64,000 bases of DNA, taken from an uncultured Neomegalonema sp. GTDB lineage: Bacteria > Pseudomonadota > Alphaproteobacteria > Rhodobacterales > Rhodobacteraceae. This document shows, piece by piece, positions 52,885-60,703 of this stretch; the stretch's first letter is position 1; each line of letters starts with the position of its first letter. The translations under genes were made by a program, and so were the position numbers. Below the pieces are notes generated by a model. It had not been told where the DNA came from. It did not search any database and saw nothing but the letters and a program-made list of their open reading frames with translations. The stretch covers positions 62,001 to 126,000 of the forward strand of contig CALKBI010000015.1 of NCBI GenBank assembly GCA_937990185.1, in the 5' to 3' direction.

Positions 52885-53844
52885 ATGAAGATTGGGTTTA
52901 TCGGGTTGGGTAATGCGGGTGGTAAACTCGCCGGTTCGCTGATCCGCAATGGATATGACACGACGGTTCATGATTTGGATGCTGATGTCGTCGCAGGGTT
53001 CGTGGCGCGCGGCGCAAAAGCCGGAGAAAATCCGGCGGCGATGATGCGCGATTGCGATGCGGTGATTACCTGCCTGCCCTCACCGGCGGCCTCAGCTGCG
53101 GTCATGGAGGGCGAGCATGGTTTGTTGTCCGAAATGGCGGCGGGCAAAGTTTGGATGGAGATGTCCACCACCGATGCCGAAGAGGTAAAGCGGCTGGCCG
53201 TGCTGGTCGCGGCAAAAGGGGGCGAGACGCTCGAATGTCCGGTCTCGGGAGGATGCCACCGCGCGGCCACCGGAAATATCTCGATCTTTGCGGGCGGTGA
53301 GCGCGCGACCTTCGAGCGGATGTTGCCTTTCTTGACCGTGCTCGGACGACGGGTGCTGCACACAGGACCGCTGGGGTCGGCCTCGGTGCTTAAGGTCATG
53401 ACCAATTATCTGGCGACCGTGAACCTGATCGCCTGTTCCGAAGCCCTGACCGTTTGTAAGGCGGCGGGTATGGACCTTGCCACAACCTATGAAGCGATCC
53501 GTATTTCTTCGGGCAATAGTTTTGTCCATGAGACGGAAAGCCAGATTATCCTGAACGGATCGCGCAATATCGATTTCACGATGGGCTTGGTCAAAAAAGA
53601 CATTGGCTTGTTCCAGTCTATAGCCGACGCGCATGATGTCCCCATCGAGCTGAATCCCAAACTGATCGAAATCATGGATGATGGCATCGCCCGCTATGGA
53701 CCGGATGCAAACTCGCCTTCGATTATTCAGCGCTTGGAAGAGGCAACGGGGCTATCGGTTTTAGCGGATGGCTTCCCCGCTGAAATGGTAGATGATGAGC
53801 CGGAAGAGGCGGGCTATGAAGTGGTGCGCGGTGGGCGGCAATAG
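52885..53844 (+). CDS. NAD(P)-dependent beta-hydroxyacid dehydrogenase (HIBADH family)
   Basis: 319 residues. The N-terminal Rossmann loop is IGFIGLGNAGGKLAGSLIRNGYDTTVHDLD, the substrate-binding loop LECPVSGGCHRAATGNISIFAGG, and the catalytic Lys lies in SVLKVMTNYLATVNLIACSEALTVCKAAGMD. This matches 3-hydroxyisobutyrate, tartronate-semialdehyde and related reductases. The C-terminal 30 residues (DGFPAEMVDDEPEEAGYEVVRGGRQ) extend past the usual end. The substrate is not determined; no valine pathway genes are next to it. Confidence 0.93.
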   Translation: MKIGFIGLGNAGGKLAGSLIRNGYDTTVHDLDADVVAGFVARGAKAGENPAAMMRDCDAVITCLPSPAASAAVMEGEHGLLSEMAAGKVWMEMSTTDAEEVKRLAVLVAAKGGETLECPVSGGCHRAATGNISIFAGGERATFERMLPFLTVLGRRVLHTGPLGSASVLKVMTNYLATVNLIACSEALTVCKAAGMDLATTYEAIRISSGNSFVHETESQIILNGSRNIDFTMGLVKKDIGLFQSIADAHDVPIELNPKLIEIMDDGIARYGPDANSPSIIQRLEEATGLSVLADGFPAEMVDDEPEEAGYEVVRGGRQ

Positions 53845-53929
53845 CATTGAGGCGTGAACACGCGATGTTGTGACCACGCTCTTTTGCGAAGCGGCCTAAG
53901 ATGGTCAGAAATAACACACGGTTCTGACT

Positions 53930-54772
53930 ATGCGTTCTCTCTGGGCTTTTTTTGTGCTTTTGGCCTTTTCGCTGCCCGCTTGTGCGAGTTCTTGCGGAGG
54001 GGCTTTCAACGCTTGTGTGATTGACAGCGGAAAATACCACATTGCGCTGCCCGAAGGCCGCGCGCCGATTGCCACTGTCATGTACCTGCATGGTCTTGGC
54101 GGTCGCGGGTCCGGGGCTGTGCGCGGAAAGCTGGCAAGAGAGTCGGTGAAGCGCGGGTATGCTTTTATTGCGCCGAATGGCTATCACCCTGATGCGGACT
54201 TGCCCCGCAACTGGGCGGTTCGCGCGGATAACTTTGTTTATAACGGCGACGATCAGGCGTTCTTGCGGGATGTGATGGCCGATGCCGCCGAACGTCATGG
54301 TGTACCTGCGGATCGTTTGCTGCTGAGTGGGTTTTCGCGGGGTGCGTCGATGACATGGGATATTGCCTGCGAGACGCCGGAATTCGCAACCGCCTATGCG
54401 CCTGTTGCCGGCGCATTTTGGGTAACCCTGCCAGAGCGCTGCAACGGGCCGGTGACAATGCTGCATACTCATGGCTGGAGAGACCGGACGATCCCGCTGG
54501 AAGGGCGGCGGCTTTTCTTTCCTGAAAAAGATGTCAGGCAAGGCGATCTTTTTGCGTCCTTGAAAATCTTGCGCGAGACGAATGGCTGCGATGCCCGGCA
54601 ACCGGATCGGACTGAAATTAAAGGCGACCGCTGGTGGCGGCATTGGACGGATTGCAAGGCGGGTCGCATAGACCTCGTGCTGCATCCGGGAGGACATGCC
54701 TTGCAGGAGGATTGGGCGGATACGGCGCTCGATTGGTTTGGCGAGCGACTGGCGGAACAACCCGAGCAATGA
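53930..54772 (+). CDS. Secreted PHB-depolymerase-like esterase, copy 1
   Basis: 280 residues with a signal peptide (LWAFFVLLAFSLPACASS) and an early cysteine pair (SCGGAFNAC). The alpha/beta hydrolase core has VMYLHGLGGRGSG, RGYAFIAPNG, PRNWAVRADNF and the nucleophile LLLSGFSRGASMTWDIAC (GFSRG); THGWRDRTIPLE and LHPGGHALQEDWAD give the Asp and His of the triad. It resembles the LpqC/PHB depolymerase branch acting on short polyesters or acetylated sugars. The next gene is a paralogue, whose possible first ATG overlaps this stop. Extracellular or periplasmic. Confidence 0.85.
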   Translation: MRSLWAFFVLLAFSLPACASSCGGAFNACVIDSGKYHIALPEGRAPIATVMYLHGLGGRGSGAVRGKLARESVKRGYAFIAPNGYHPDADLPRNWAVRADNFVYNGDDQAFLRDVMADAAERHGVPADRLLLSGFSRGASMTWDIACETPEFATAYAPVAGAFWVTLPERCNGPVTMLHTHGWRDRTIPLEGRRLFFPEKDVRQGDLFASLKILRETNGCDARQPDRTEIKGDRWWRHWTDCKAGRIDLVLHPGGHALQEDWADTALDWFGERLAEQPEQ

Positions 54773-54783
54773 GAGTAGGTGAC

Positions 54784-55608
54784 ATGCGGATTTTGATCGG
54801 GTTGGCCTTTTGCTTATGGGCTTCTGGCGCAGCCGCGCAAGGCTGCGGCGAGGCGTCGTCGCCGTGTCAGATTGATAGCGGAACATATCACATCAAACTG
54901 CCCGAGGCCGGAACTTCGGCTGGCACAGTGATTCATCTGCATGGCGGAGGAGGGCGCGGAAAATCTCTGTTGAAGGGCGGCATGGCGCGTGAGGCTTTAC
55001 GGCGCGGCTATGCTTTCATTGCTCCGAATGGAGAGCACCCGACGGCGCGTTTCCCTCGCAACTGGGCGGTCCGTGCGAAGAACTTTGAGCATGAAAAGGA
55101 TGACATTGCTTTCTTACGGGGTGTCTTGGCGGACGCGGCAATCCGGCATGAGGTTGATACGCGAAGTGTTTTGCTGAGCGGGTTCTCGCGTGGGGGGTCG
55201 ATGGTGTGGGACGTGGCGTGCTTTGCGCCTGACTTCGCCACGGTCTATGCGCCCGCCGCTGGTGCGTTTTGGGATGAGCTACCCGAGAAATGCCAAGCGC
55301 CTGTGACACTGCTGCATACCCATGGATGGAGTGACCGGACGGTTCCCCTCGAAGGGCGTCCGCTTTGGAAAGGATCGGTCGCGCAAGGGGATGTTTGGGC
55401 GTCGCTTAAAATTATGCGGGAGACGAATGGCTGCGATGCACGGCAGCCGGAGCGGAACTCTGTGATCGGTGAACAGCTATGGCGGCATTGGTCTGATTGT
55501 GAAGCAGGACGCATTGACCTGATGTTGCACCCGGGGGGTCACGGCGCACCAAAGGGGTGGGCCGTGACGGTACTTGACTGGTTCGAAGCGCGTCTGGCGG
55601 AGCGCTAA
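54784..55608 (+). CDS. Secreted PHB-depolymerase-like esterase, copy 2
   Basis: 274 residues from ATG 54784; an ATG at 54769 overlapping the previous stop would add five. The signal peptide is ILIGLAFCLWASGAAAQ, followed by CGEASSPC. HGGGGRGKS, RGYAFIAPNG, LLLSGFSRGGSMVWDVACFAPDFA and THGWSDRTVPLE run parallel to copy 1, with more than half of the positions identical by eye, plus identical blocks such as ETNGCDARQP. The two come from a tandem duplication and have since diverged, perhaps to different substrates. Same operon. Confidence 0.85.
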   Translation: MRILIGLAFCLWASGAAAQGCGEASSPCQIDSGTYHIKLPEAGTSAGTVIHLHGGGGRGKSLLKGGMAREALRRGYAFIAPNGEHPTARFPRNWAVRAKNFEHEKDDIAFLRGVLADAAIRHEVDTRSVLLSGFSRGGSMVWDVACFAPDFATVYAPAAGAFWDELPEKCQAPVTLLHTHGWSDRTVPLEGRPLWKGSVAQGDVWASLKIMRETNGCDARQPERNSVIGEQLWRHWSDCEAGRIDLMLHPGGHGAPKGWAVTVLDWFEARLAER

Positions 55609-55621
55609 ACCGCAAAGCGCT

Positions 55622-56092
55622 CTAAATCCAGCGCCGGGTTTTCGATGCGTATTCTTTCCACTCATCACCAAAGTTCTGCGCGATGTGGTGTTCTTCTCCG
55701 GCGATGAATAAGTCTTGGAGAATCCAAATCAGCGCGACCACCGGGACCAAAGCTCCGATTGTGCCAAAGCACAGTGCCGCGCCAAGAGCGACCAATACCA
55801 TGGCGAGGTAAATCGGATTGCGCGAGCGGGCATAAACGCCGTCTTTCAACAGCGTCGTGGGCTTGCGCCGGGGGTGGACAGGCGTGTCGGCTTGTTGGAA
55901 CTGAAGCACGGACCAGATCGCAAGTGCCATCGCGCCGACAATGACCAACGCGCCCAGTGTTTTCGACCAAGCCCCGCCGAACTTTGCAATCGGGAGAAAC
56001 GAGCTCCAGAACCACATGGCCAACAGCGTCCCGATCAACCAGACGGGTGGGATATTAATTTGTTTTGAGAATGGAATATTTTGGTCGGTCAT
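55622..56092 (-). CDS. Isoprenylcysteine/phospholipid methyltransferase-like membrane protein
   Basis: 156 residues, four or five helices. The C-terminal half reads LLKDGVYARSRNPIYLAMVLVALGAALCFGTIGALVP then FIAGEEHHIAQNFGDEWKEYASKTRRWI, which is the conserved SRNPxY ... E-E-x-x-(x)-x-x-F-G-x-x-(Y/W)-x-x-Y-x-x-x-x-(R)-R-(W) pattern of the ICMT/PEMT superfamily. These integral membrane enzymes methylate lipids or small thiols with SAM. In bacteria the substrate is mostly unknown. It is convergent with the esterase pair. Confidence 0.87.
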   Translation of the reverse strand: MTDQNIPFSKQINIPPVWLIGTLLAMWFWSSFLPIAKFGGAWSKTLGALVIVGAMALAIWSVLQFQQADTPVHPRRKPTTLLKDGVYARSRNPIYLAMVLVALGAALCFGTIGALVPVVALIWILQDLFIAGEEHHIAQNFGDEWKEYASKTRRWI

Positions 56093-56103
56093 TTTGGCGT
56101 CTC

Positions 56104-57069
56104 TTATACTTTCGACTTTAAACTATCGGCCATCACGCAGAGCAGTTCGAACATGATCGTCGCGCCGTTGATCGCCGTGATTCCCCCAACATCAAAGGGT
56201 GGTGAGACTTCGACCATATCTGCACCGATAATGTCCATCCCTTGCAGCGCGCGCACCATCCCTTGCGCTTCACGCATTGTGATCCCGCCTGCTTCGGGTG
56301 TGCCGGTCCCCGGCGCATATGCCGGATCGAGGCTGTCGATATCAAAGCTGACATAAACGGGACCATCACCGACAAACTTTTTCGCCTCTTCAATACAGGC
56401 CCGCCAACCTTTGTCTTCAACCTCTTCGATCAGCATAACCCTCATGCCGCTATCGTAAGAGAACTTCCACATATCGAGGTTGTGAACCGTGCCGCGAATG
56501 CCGATTTGAGCTGTGCGTTTCGGGTCGAGCAATCCTTCGTCCACGGCGACTTTGAACGGCGCGCCGTGGTGAAAGCGGCTGCCCATATAATTATCGCCGG
56601 TATCGCAGTGGGCATCGATATGGATCATCCCGACCGGACCATCCTTTGCGATAGCGCGCAGGATTGGAAGGCTGATCGAATGATCGCCGCCGCAAGTCAA
56701 CGGGATAATGCCCGCCGCATGGACAGCCGCGAATTTGTCTTCAATCTCACGATGAGCGCCCTCTAACTCGTAAGGGCGGCTGATCCAAGCATCGCCAATG
56801 TCTGCCGCCTTCACAGTTTCAAAAGGCGAGAGGCCGGTTGCCTGATTGATCCGCCGCATAAAGGAAGATTGGTTGCGGACCTCGCGGGGGCCGTGCCGGG
56901 GGCCGGGGCGATTGGTGACACCGCCATCGTAAGGCACGCCGATGACCCCGATTTCCGGCGGGTTTGTCGCGAAATCCTCCTGATAGGGCAGGCGGAAAAA
57001 ACTTGCGAGGCCCGTATAGCGCGGGCGCTGCATGGGATCGTCGAAATTAAGGGTCTCTTCGGTGCTCAT
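56104..57069 (-). CDS. speB: Ureohydrolase of the agmatinase / guanidinobutyrase type
   Basis: 321 residues. Manganese ligands are visible in GGDHSISLPILRAI (first His), MIHIDAHCDTGDNY (DAHCD) and VSFDIDSLDPAYAPGTGTPEAGG (DIDxxDP). The stretch NRPGPRHGPREVRNQSSFMRRINQ and HHGAPF are close to bacterial guanidinobutyrase and guanidinopropionase, so agmatine may not be the substrate; the speB symbol follows usual annotation only. The reaction releases urea from a guanidino compound. It is alone on its strand, before the ICMT-like gene with 11 bases between. Confidence 0.93.
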   Translation of the reverse strand: MSTEETLNFDDPMQRPRYTGLASFFRLPYQEDFATNPPEIGVIGVPYDGGVTNRPGPRHGPREVRNQSSFMRRINQATGLSPFETVKAADIGDAWISRPYELEGAHREIEDKFAAVHAAGIIPLTCGGDHSISLPILRAIAKDGPVGMIHIDAHCDTGDNYMGSRFHHGAPFKVAVDEGLLDPKRTAQIGIRGTVHNLDMWKFSYDSGMRVMLIEEVEDKGWRACIEEAKKFVGDGPVYVSFDIDSLDPAYAPGTGTPEAGGITMREAQGMVRALQGMDIIGADMVEVSPPFDVGGITAINGATIMFELLCVMADSLKSKV

Positions 57070-57255
57070 GGCGATGTCTCCTGTTGGGCAGAAAGAAGCG
57101 TGAAGTGATGGCTTGCGTCAAGCACAGGCTTTCTTGGAGGAATTTTTCTTGGTGTTTGTAGGTTGTGTGATTGGCATCACATTAATCTTTTAAGTTGTGA
57201 TGTAGCTCAGGCTTTGTTGATGGCGGCGGCCATGGGGCCTTTGTGGAGTTGCGTA

Positions 57256-57906
57256 ATGTATTTGTTTGCCGACGTTGAGATAACGGTTCTGGCCTTTCTC
57301 GGAATTGCTTCCGGTGTTTTGAGTACGTTTGCATATCTGCCCTACGCCATCGACACCCTCGCAAAGCGGACACAGCCGCAACGCGCGTCTTGGCTGATCT
57401 GGTCCGTTCTCGGGTCGATCGCTTTTTTCTCTCAGCTTTATGAGGGCGCGGGGTCATCGCTGTGGTTCGCCGGTGTGCAGGTGACCGGAACGATTTGTAT
57501 TTTTCTGCTTTCGATCCGCTTGGGGAGTGGCGGATTTTTGAACCTGCGGGATTGTTTTATCTTACTGGTCGCCTCTGCCGGATTGGTAATATGGTATTTT
57601 ACCGAAACGGCAGTTTATGCTTTGGCCATCACAATCAGTATCAGCTTGCTGGGGGGCAGTGTTACTGTTCTCAAGGCGTTTCGCGACCCGGACAGTGAAA
57701 CGATGTCGACTTGGTTTTTGTCTTTCATTGCATCGACTTGCGCGATCTTTTCTGTCGGCGCGTTTGACTGGATTATCCTCGCGTATCCGCTTTATCTGTT
57801 CACTTTGAACGGTGCGATTGTCGTTGCTATGTTGCTGGGCCGGATGCGCGGTACGGTTACAGAAGATGATTTCGTTTTCACCACACATGAACAACACACA
57901 ATGTGA
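57256..57906 (+). CDS. PQ-loop-like multipass membrane protein
   Basis: 216 residues from ATG 57256 (GGAG eight bases before); the frame extends upstream but lacks membrane character there. About seven short helices. The first segment LGIASGVLSTFAYLPYAIDTLAKRTQPQRASWLIWSVLGSIAFFSQLYEGAGSS resembles the PQ-loop/SemiSWEET repeat, with PYAIDTLAKRTQPQRASW and a second similar block SLLGGSVTVLKAFRDPDSETMSTWFLSFIAS. Function is unknown; small-molecule transport is inference. It lies before tRNA-Cys. Confidence 0.68.
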   Translation: MYLFADVEITVLAFLGIASGVLSTFAYLPYAIDTLAKRTQPQRASWLIWSVLGSIAFFSQLYEGAGSSLWFAGVQVTGTICIFLLSIRLGSGGFLNLRDCFILLVASAGLVIWYFTETAVYALAITISISLLGGSVTVLKAFRDPDSETMSTWFLSFIASTCAIFSVGAFDWIILAYPLYLFTLNGAIVVAMLLGRMRGTVTEDDFVFTTHEQHTM

Positions 57907-57977
57907 ATGACCAACGAGTCTTGCTGCGATAACCGCTTGACGCGCTTATCGACAAAACCTAGACATTGCGCCGCGAG

Positions 57978-58051
57978 GGCGACGTGGCGGAGTGGTTACG
58001 CAGCGGATTGCAAATCCGTGTACACCGGTTCGATTCCGGTCGTCGCCTCCA
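57978..58051 (+). tRNA. tRNA-Cys (GCA)
   Basis: 74 nt with encoded CCA. Acceptor GGCGACG/CGTCGCC, discriminator T, anticodon arm CGGATTGCAAATCCG with anticodon GCA, T arm ACCGGTTCGATTCCGGT. The discriminator U is typical of tRNA-Cys. A mobile element is inserted 44 bases downstream (58095). Confidence 0.97.
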
Positions 58052-58094
58052 ATGTTCCTCTTTTTAGCTGTTCTAACCGAGCCTGAGTTTAGGT

Positions 58095-58102
58095 TGATTT
58101 TT
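58095..58102 (+). repeat. Target-site duplication, left copy
   Basis: TGATTTTT at 58095-58102 borders the left terminal repeat; the same eight bases occur directly after the right one (60971-60978). This shows insertion by staggered cutting of 8 bp. Confidence 0.92.
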
Positions 58103-58125
58103 GGTAGTGGGTCAGTTTGAAATTT
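58103..58125 (+). repeat. Left terminal inverted repeat
   Basis: 23 bp beginning GGTAGTGGGTCAG, identical to the reverse complement of 60948-60970. The leading GGT resembles IS1-family ends. It overlaps the transposase stop codon. Confidence 0.95.
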
Positions 58126-59008
58126 CCTGACCCTTCTTTTTGTAAGGCCCGCGTTTCTTAGGCGCGGGCGCAGCGGCATCCATCAGCTTCACAATGTCTT
58201 CAATGTCCCAAAGACGATCCGTGACACCGGCAGCCATCGCGGGGGAGATACCCTTGAGCGATTTATGCTGGCGACAGAAATTGTAGTACATGAAGTGCAG
58301 CGAGATCGAATGAGCGTGGTTCTCAACCTTTTTCGAGAATGCATTAGTAAGGCGTGTGAAGCGGCGCATCGACATACGCATGGTCAAGTTGTTGCGCTCA
58401 ACGTAGCTGGTGCTGACGTGCTTTTCCTCTGGCTCGCCTTCAATGGTGGTCTTACGCGTTCCGTTGATCTTCGCAGGGCTGTAACGCTTCTCTGGCGACT
58501 TACCGCCTTCGTTGCCGTACATCTTGACCAGCATTGCGTAATCAATGTCTGCGCCGAACGCTTCTTCTACAGCCTCAAGATATGGGCGATGGCCGTCCGA
58601 AGTAAGTTGGACGCGATTAGAAAGACGACCAGCTAGATCGCTGATAAACTCCTTCGCCGCATCGCCCGAACGATCAGCAACGTGCCATGACGGAACCAGC
58701 TTGGTATCAGCGCAGATTGACGTCCACGTCCAAACGTCGCCAGCATCCTGTGGCGCAGACTTAGCCGCCTTCACGTTCTTTGCCTTGGCGTAGACGAACG
58801 ACCAGATTTCATCGACCTGCACACGCTTGCAGGGAAGATCGCGAAGTTTTTCGTTTTGATAGTCGCTACACACCTCGCCAGCTTCGACAAGCATCTTTGT
58901 GACGGTGTTTTTGCTGACACCGACCAGTTCGGCGGTGTCACGCATTCCGCAACCTTTAACGAGGTGGTGAAGAATTTGGGCGCGGGTTTTGGTGTCTAGC
59001 TTGTTCAT
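58112..59008 (-). CDS. IS1-type DDE transposase
   Basis: 298 residues from ATG 59008; an ATG at 59044 would add 12. It begins MNKLDTKTRAQILHHLVKGCGMRDTAELVGVSKNTVTKMLVEAG, the N-terminal HTH, then KRVQVDEIWSFVYAK (first Asp), TSICADTKLVPSWHV, QLTSDGHRPYLEAV (second Asp) and TSYVERNNLTMRMSMRRFTRLTNAFSKKVENHAHSISLHFMYYNFC (Glu). This is the IS1-like group common in alphaproteobacteria, encoded as one frame rather than by the insA/insB frameshift. The tail APAPKKRGPYKKKG is basic. It excises and inserts the element. Probably functional: no break is seen. Confidence 0.92.
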   Translation of the reverse strand: MNKLDTKTRAQILHHLVKGCGMRDTAELVGVSKNTVTKMLVEAGEVCSDYQNEKLRDLPCKRVQVDEIWSFVYAKAKNVKAAKSAPQDAGDVWTWTSICADTKLVPSWHVADRSGDAAKEFISDLAGRLSNRVQLTSDGHRPYLEAVEEAFGADIDYAMLVKMYGNEGGKSPEKRYSPAKINGTRKTTIEGEPEEKHVSTSYVERNNLTMRMSMRRFTRLTNAFSKKVENHAHSISLHFMYYNFCRQHKSLKGISPAMAAGVTDRLWDIEDIVKLMDAAAPAPKKRGPYKKKGQEISN

Positions 59009-59047
59009 AAGCCAGACAATATGACCTTTATGCTTGACCGTCAAGCA

Positions 59048-59215
59048 TTATTGGTCGTTTCGAAATGCCTTTTTCAAGGTTTCCTCGTAAATCCGCTTGC
59101 CGACGTCGCCCTTTGGCTCGACCGATTTAGACATGGATGGCAGCATGACTTTGCCTGTGAAATCATGATCCCGAAAAAATTCTTGTGGAGTCATAACAAA
59201 CCTAGCCTCACTCAT
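59048..59215 (-). CDS. 55-aa passenger protein, unknown
   Basis: A small gene between the Ntn-hydrolase-like gene and the transposase. ATG 59215 overlaps the stop of the former by eight bases, and its TAA lies at 59048-59050. The product reads MSEARFVMTPQEFFRDHDFT then GKVMLPSMSKSVEPKGDVGK and a C-terminal RIYEETLKKAFRNDQ. No helix long enough for a membrane span. The overlap with the upstream gene and even amino-acid use make it credible. I recognise no family. Confidence 0.55.
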   Translation of the reverse strand: MSEARFVMTPQEFFRDHDFTGKVMLPSMSKSVEPKGDVGKRIYEETLKKAFRNDQ

Positions 59216-60479
59216 CAGTGCCCCCGAAGTAATTTTTGAAGTAGTGATGATTTATGTTTCTGTCAAAATAATGTTTGCGCTTTATCCACACAAAACCATC
59301 ACCCTTTGATATGACCGCAACGTCTACATCGCCAGCAACACTCTCTCTGGCCATAGATACGCGTTGGCGCATTGATGTTAGATTAACCAGAGCTTCAGCG
59401 AAGTCACACATCTCGTCCTTGGTAGCGTTTGCAAGCACACCGCGCACAGGCGAAGTGTAACGATTGAAGGCGTACTTATCCAGCTCTTCCCCAAATTTCT
59501 TTACAGCGTCGGCGGTGCCGGAACGTTGCATCGCTCTGACCACCTTCTTACCGTCCTCGTCATAGTTTGTATGATTTTCGAGAACATCATCAACATAAGC
59601 ATCCAAAAATCCGCGCAGATTTTTCAATGTGGTCCGGCGGTACGCGCTCTCGTATCCATGAACAAACGAGTTGATTGGGGCATCTTGTGCGAACGATTCT
59701 ATCGCCACATTCTGACCTTCGCGGCCTATATTTATGCCTTCGCTCGGCACTATCCTGACTTGGTCGTAAACACCGCCATCGACCGAGAATTTGCACAGCG
59801 AGGGGAACATTTCCTCCTCCCCAAACCCAACTATAACTATCCCTGACGATAGATTCGTTGTGTGTTCAGATCTTAAAAATTCATATGTGCACTTTTTAAA
59901 TGCCGGATAGCAGGATTTTTGAATATTAAACGGCCTAACCTCGTCGCAATCCAGAAACTCCTCTATGCTGGCACCGTAAAGAGAGTGAAATTGTTGATAT
60001 GAAATGGCAGTTACTTTGTCATTTTCACACAAATCATCTTTGCACCCTTCTTGTATTTCTTTTAACCAAGCCTTTACTGTAGGTGCATCAATCTTTTTTA
60101 AATTTTCATCTTTGATGCGAGTTGCTAGCGTTCCAATGGCACCCATAACGCTCAAATATACAAACGATTGCTGCTCCCTCTTTGTGAGGTACTGCTGATC
60201 ATTTATATATTCTATAAAATCGTCAGAAACTTCTTTAATCGTTGAAAACGATTTGCGCCCAATTTTATGTCGATACGACTTGATCACTGTTTCCCAAGGA
60301 ACCCCAAGGAAGTCTGCGCCGCCGTATATCATTATTCCTACAGGGTGATACTTACTCAGCGTAAATATCTTATTCGCCCCGAGAAACGTTTTTTCTTGAC
60401 CTGGGAGGCCGGTTGTCATGGCGCTATCAGCGGCGATAGCAACTGCTGAACGATTTAAAATAGCTACTTCTACTGTCAC
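59208..60479 (-). CDS. Proteasome-like Ntn-hydrolase candidate, transposon passenger
   Basis: 423 residues from GTG 60479, which overlaps the previous stop (GTGA). It begins MTVEVAILNRSAVAIAADSA; after removal of Met (expected before Thr) the first residue is Thr, Asp lies at position 17, and Lys36 in GANKIFTL plus the turn MIYGGADF follow. Thr1, Asp17, a Lys near 33 and a GG turn are the pattern of proteasome beta subunits and HslV. The next residues (LGVPWETVIKSYRHKIG) would be helix H1. About 300 further residues, rich in charged amino acids, are not recognised. A peptidase role is inferred, not shown. No signal peptide. Slightly lower G+C than neighbours. Confidence 0.6.
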   Translation of the reverse strand: MTVEVAILNRSAVAIAADSAMTTGLPGQEKTFLGANKIFTLSKYHPVGIMIYGGADFLGVPWETVIKSYRHKIGRKSFSTIKEVSDDFIEYINDQQYLTKREQQSFVYLSVMGAIGTLATRIKDENLKKIDAPTVKAWLKEIQEGCKDDLCENDKVTAISYQQFHSLYGASIEEFLDCDEVRPFNIQKSCYPAFKKCTYEFLRSEHTTNLSSGIVIVGFGEEEMFPSLCKFSVDGGVYDQVRIVPSEGINIGREGQNVAIESFAQDAPINSFVHGYESAYRRTTLKNLRGFLDAYVDDVLENHTNYDEDGKKVVRAMQRSGTADAVKKFGEELDKYAFNRYTSPVRGVLANATKDEMCDFAEALVNLTSMRQRVSMARESVAGDVDVAVISKGDGFVWIKRKHYFDRNINHHYFKNYFGGTDE

Positions 60480-60703
60480 TTTTTCCAGCGAGCGGCGGCT
60501 GCTCTCTGGGCGATTTCACTGCGTTGCTCTGGTGTCAATGCCGCAGCGCGAGCCTTTCCGCCCTTAAGGCCGCCGATCCTCCCAAGTTTTTGTTCTGGGG
60601 AGAGTTCAACAGGTTCAACTTCATCTTGCAACTCTCCAGTTGCGATATCTACGATTGATTTCGCTAACTGGTTTGTGTCGCGGGGGCGCTTGGGGTTGGT
60701 CAT
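60476..60703 (-). CDS. Basic 75-aa passenger protein (RPRD..NQLAK / AAAARW type)
   Basis: 75 residues from ATG 60703, overlapping the zinc-ribbon gene stop by four bases (ATGA); its own stop overlaps the next start (GTGA). The head MTNPKRPRDTNQLAKSIVDI and the tail GRIGGLKGGKARAAALTPEQ plus RSEIAQRAAAARWKK are familiar from small proteins found beside transposases and passenger genes in many bacteria. The C-terminal GGxKGGxARA part is basic and Gly/Ala-rich, and might bind nucleic acid. The role is unknown. Confidence 0.72.
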   Translation of the reverse strand: MTNPKRPRDTNQLAKSIVDIATGELQDEVEPVELSPEQKLGRIGGLKGGKARAAALTPEQRSEIAQRAAAARWKK

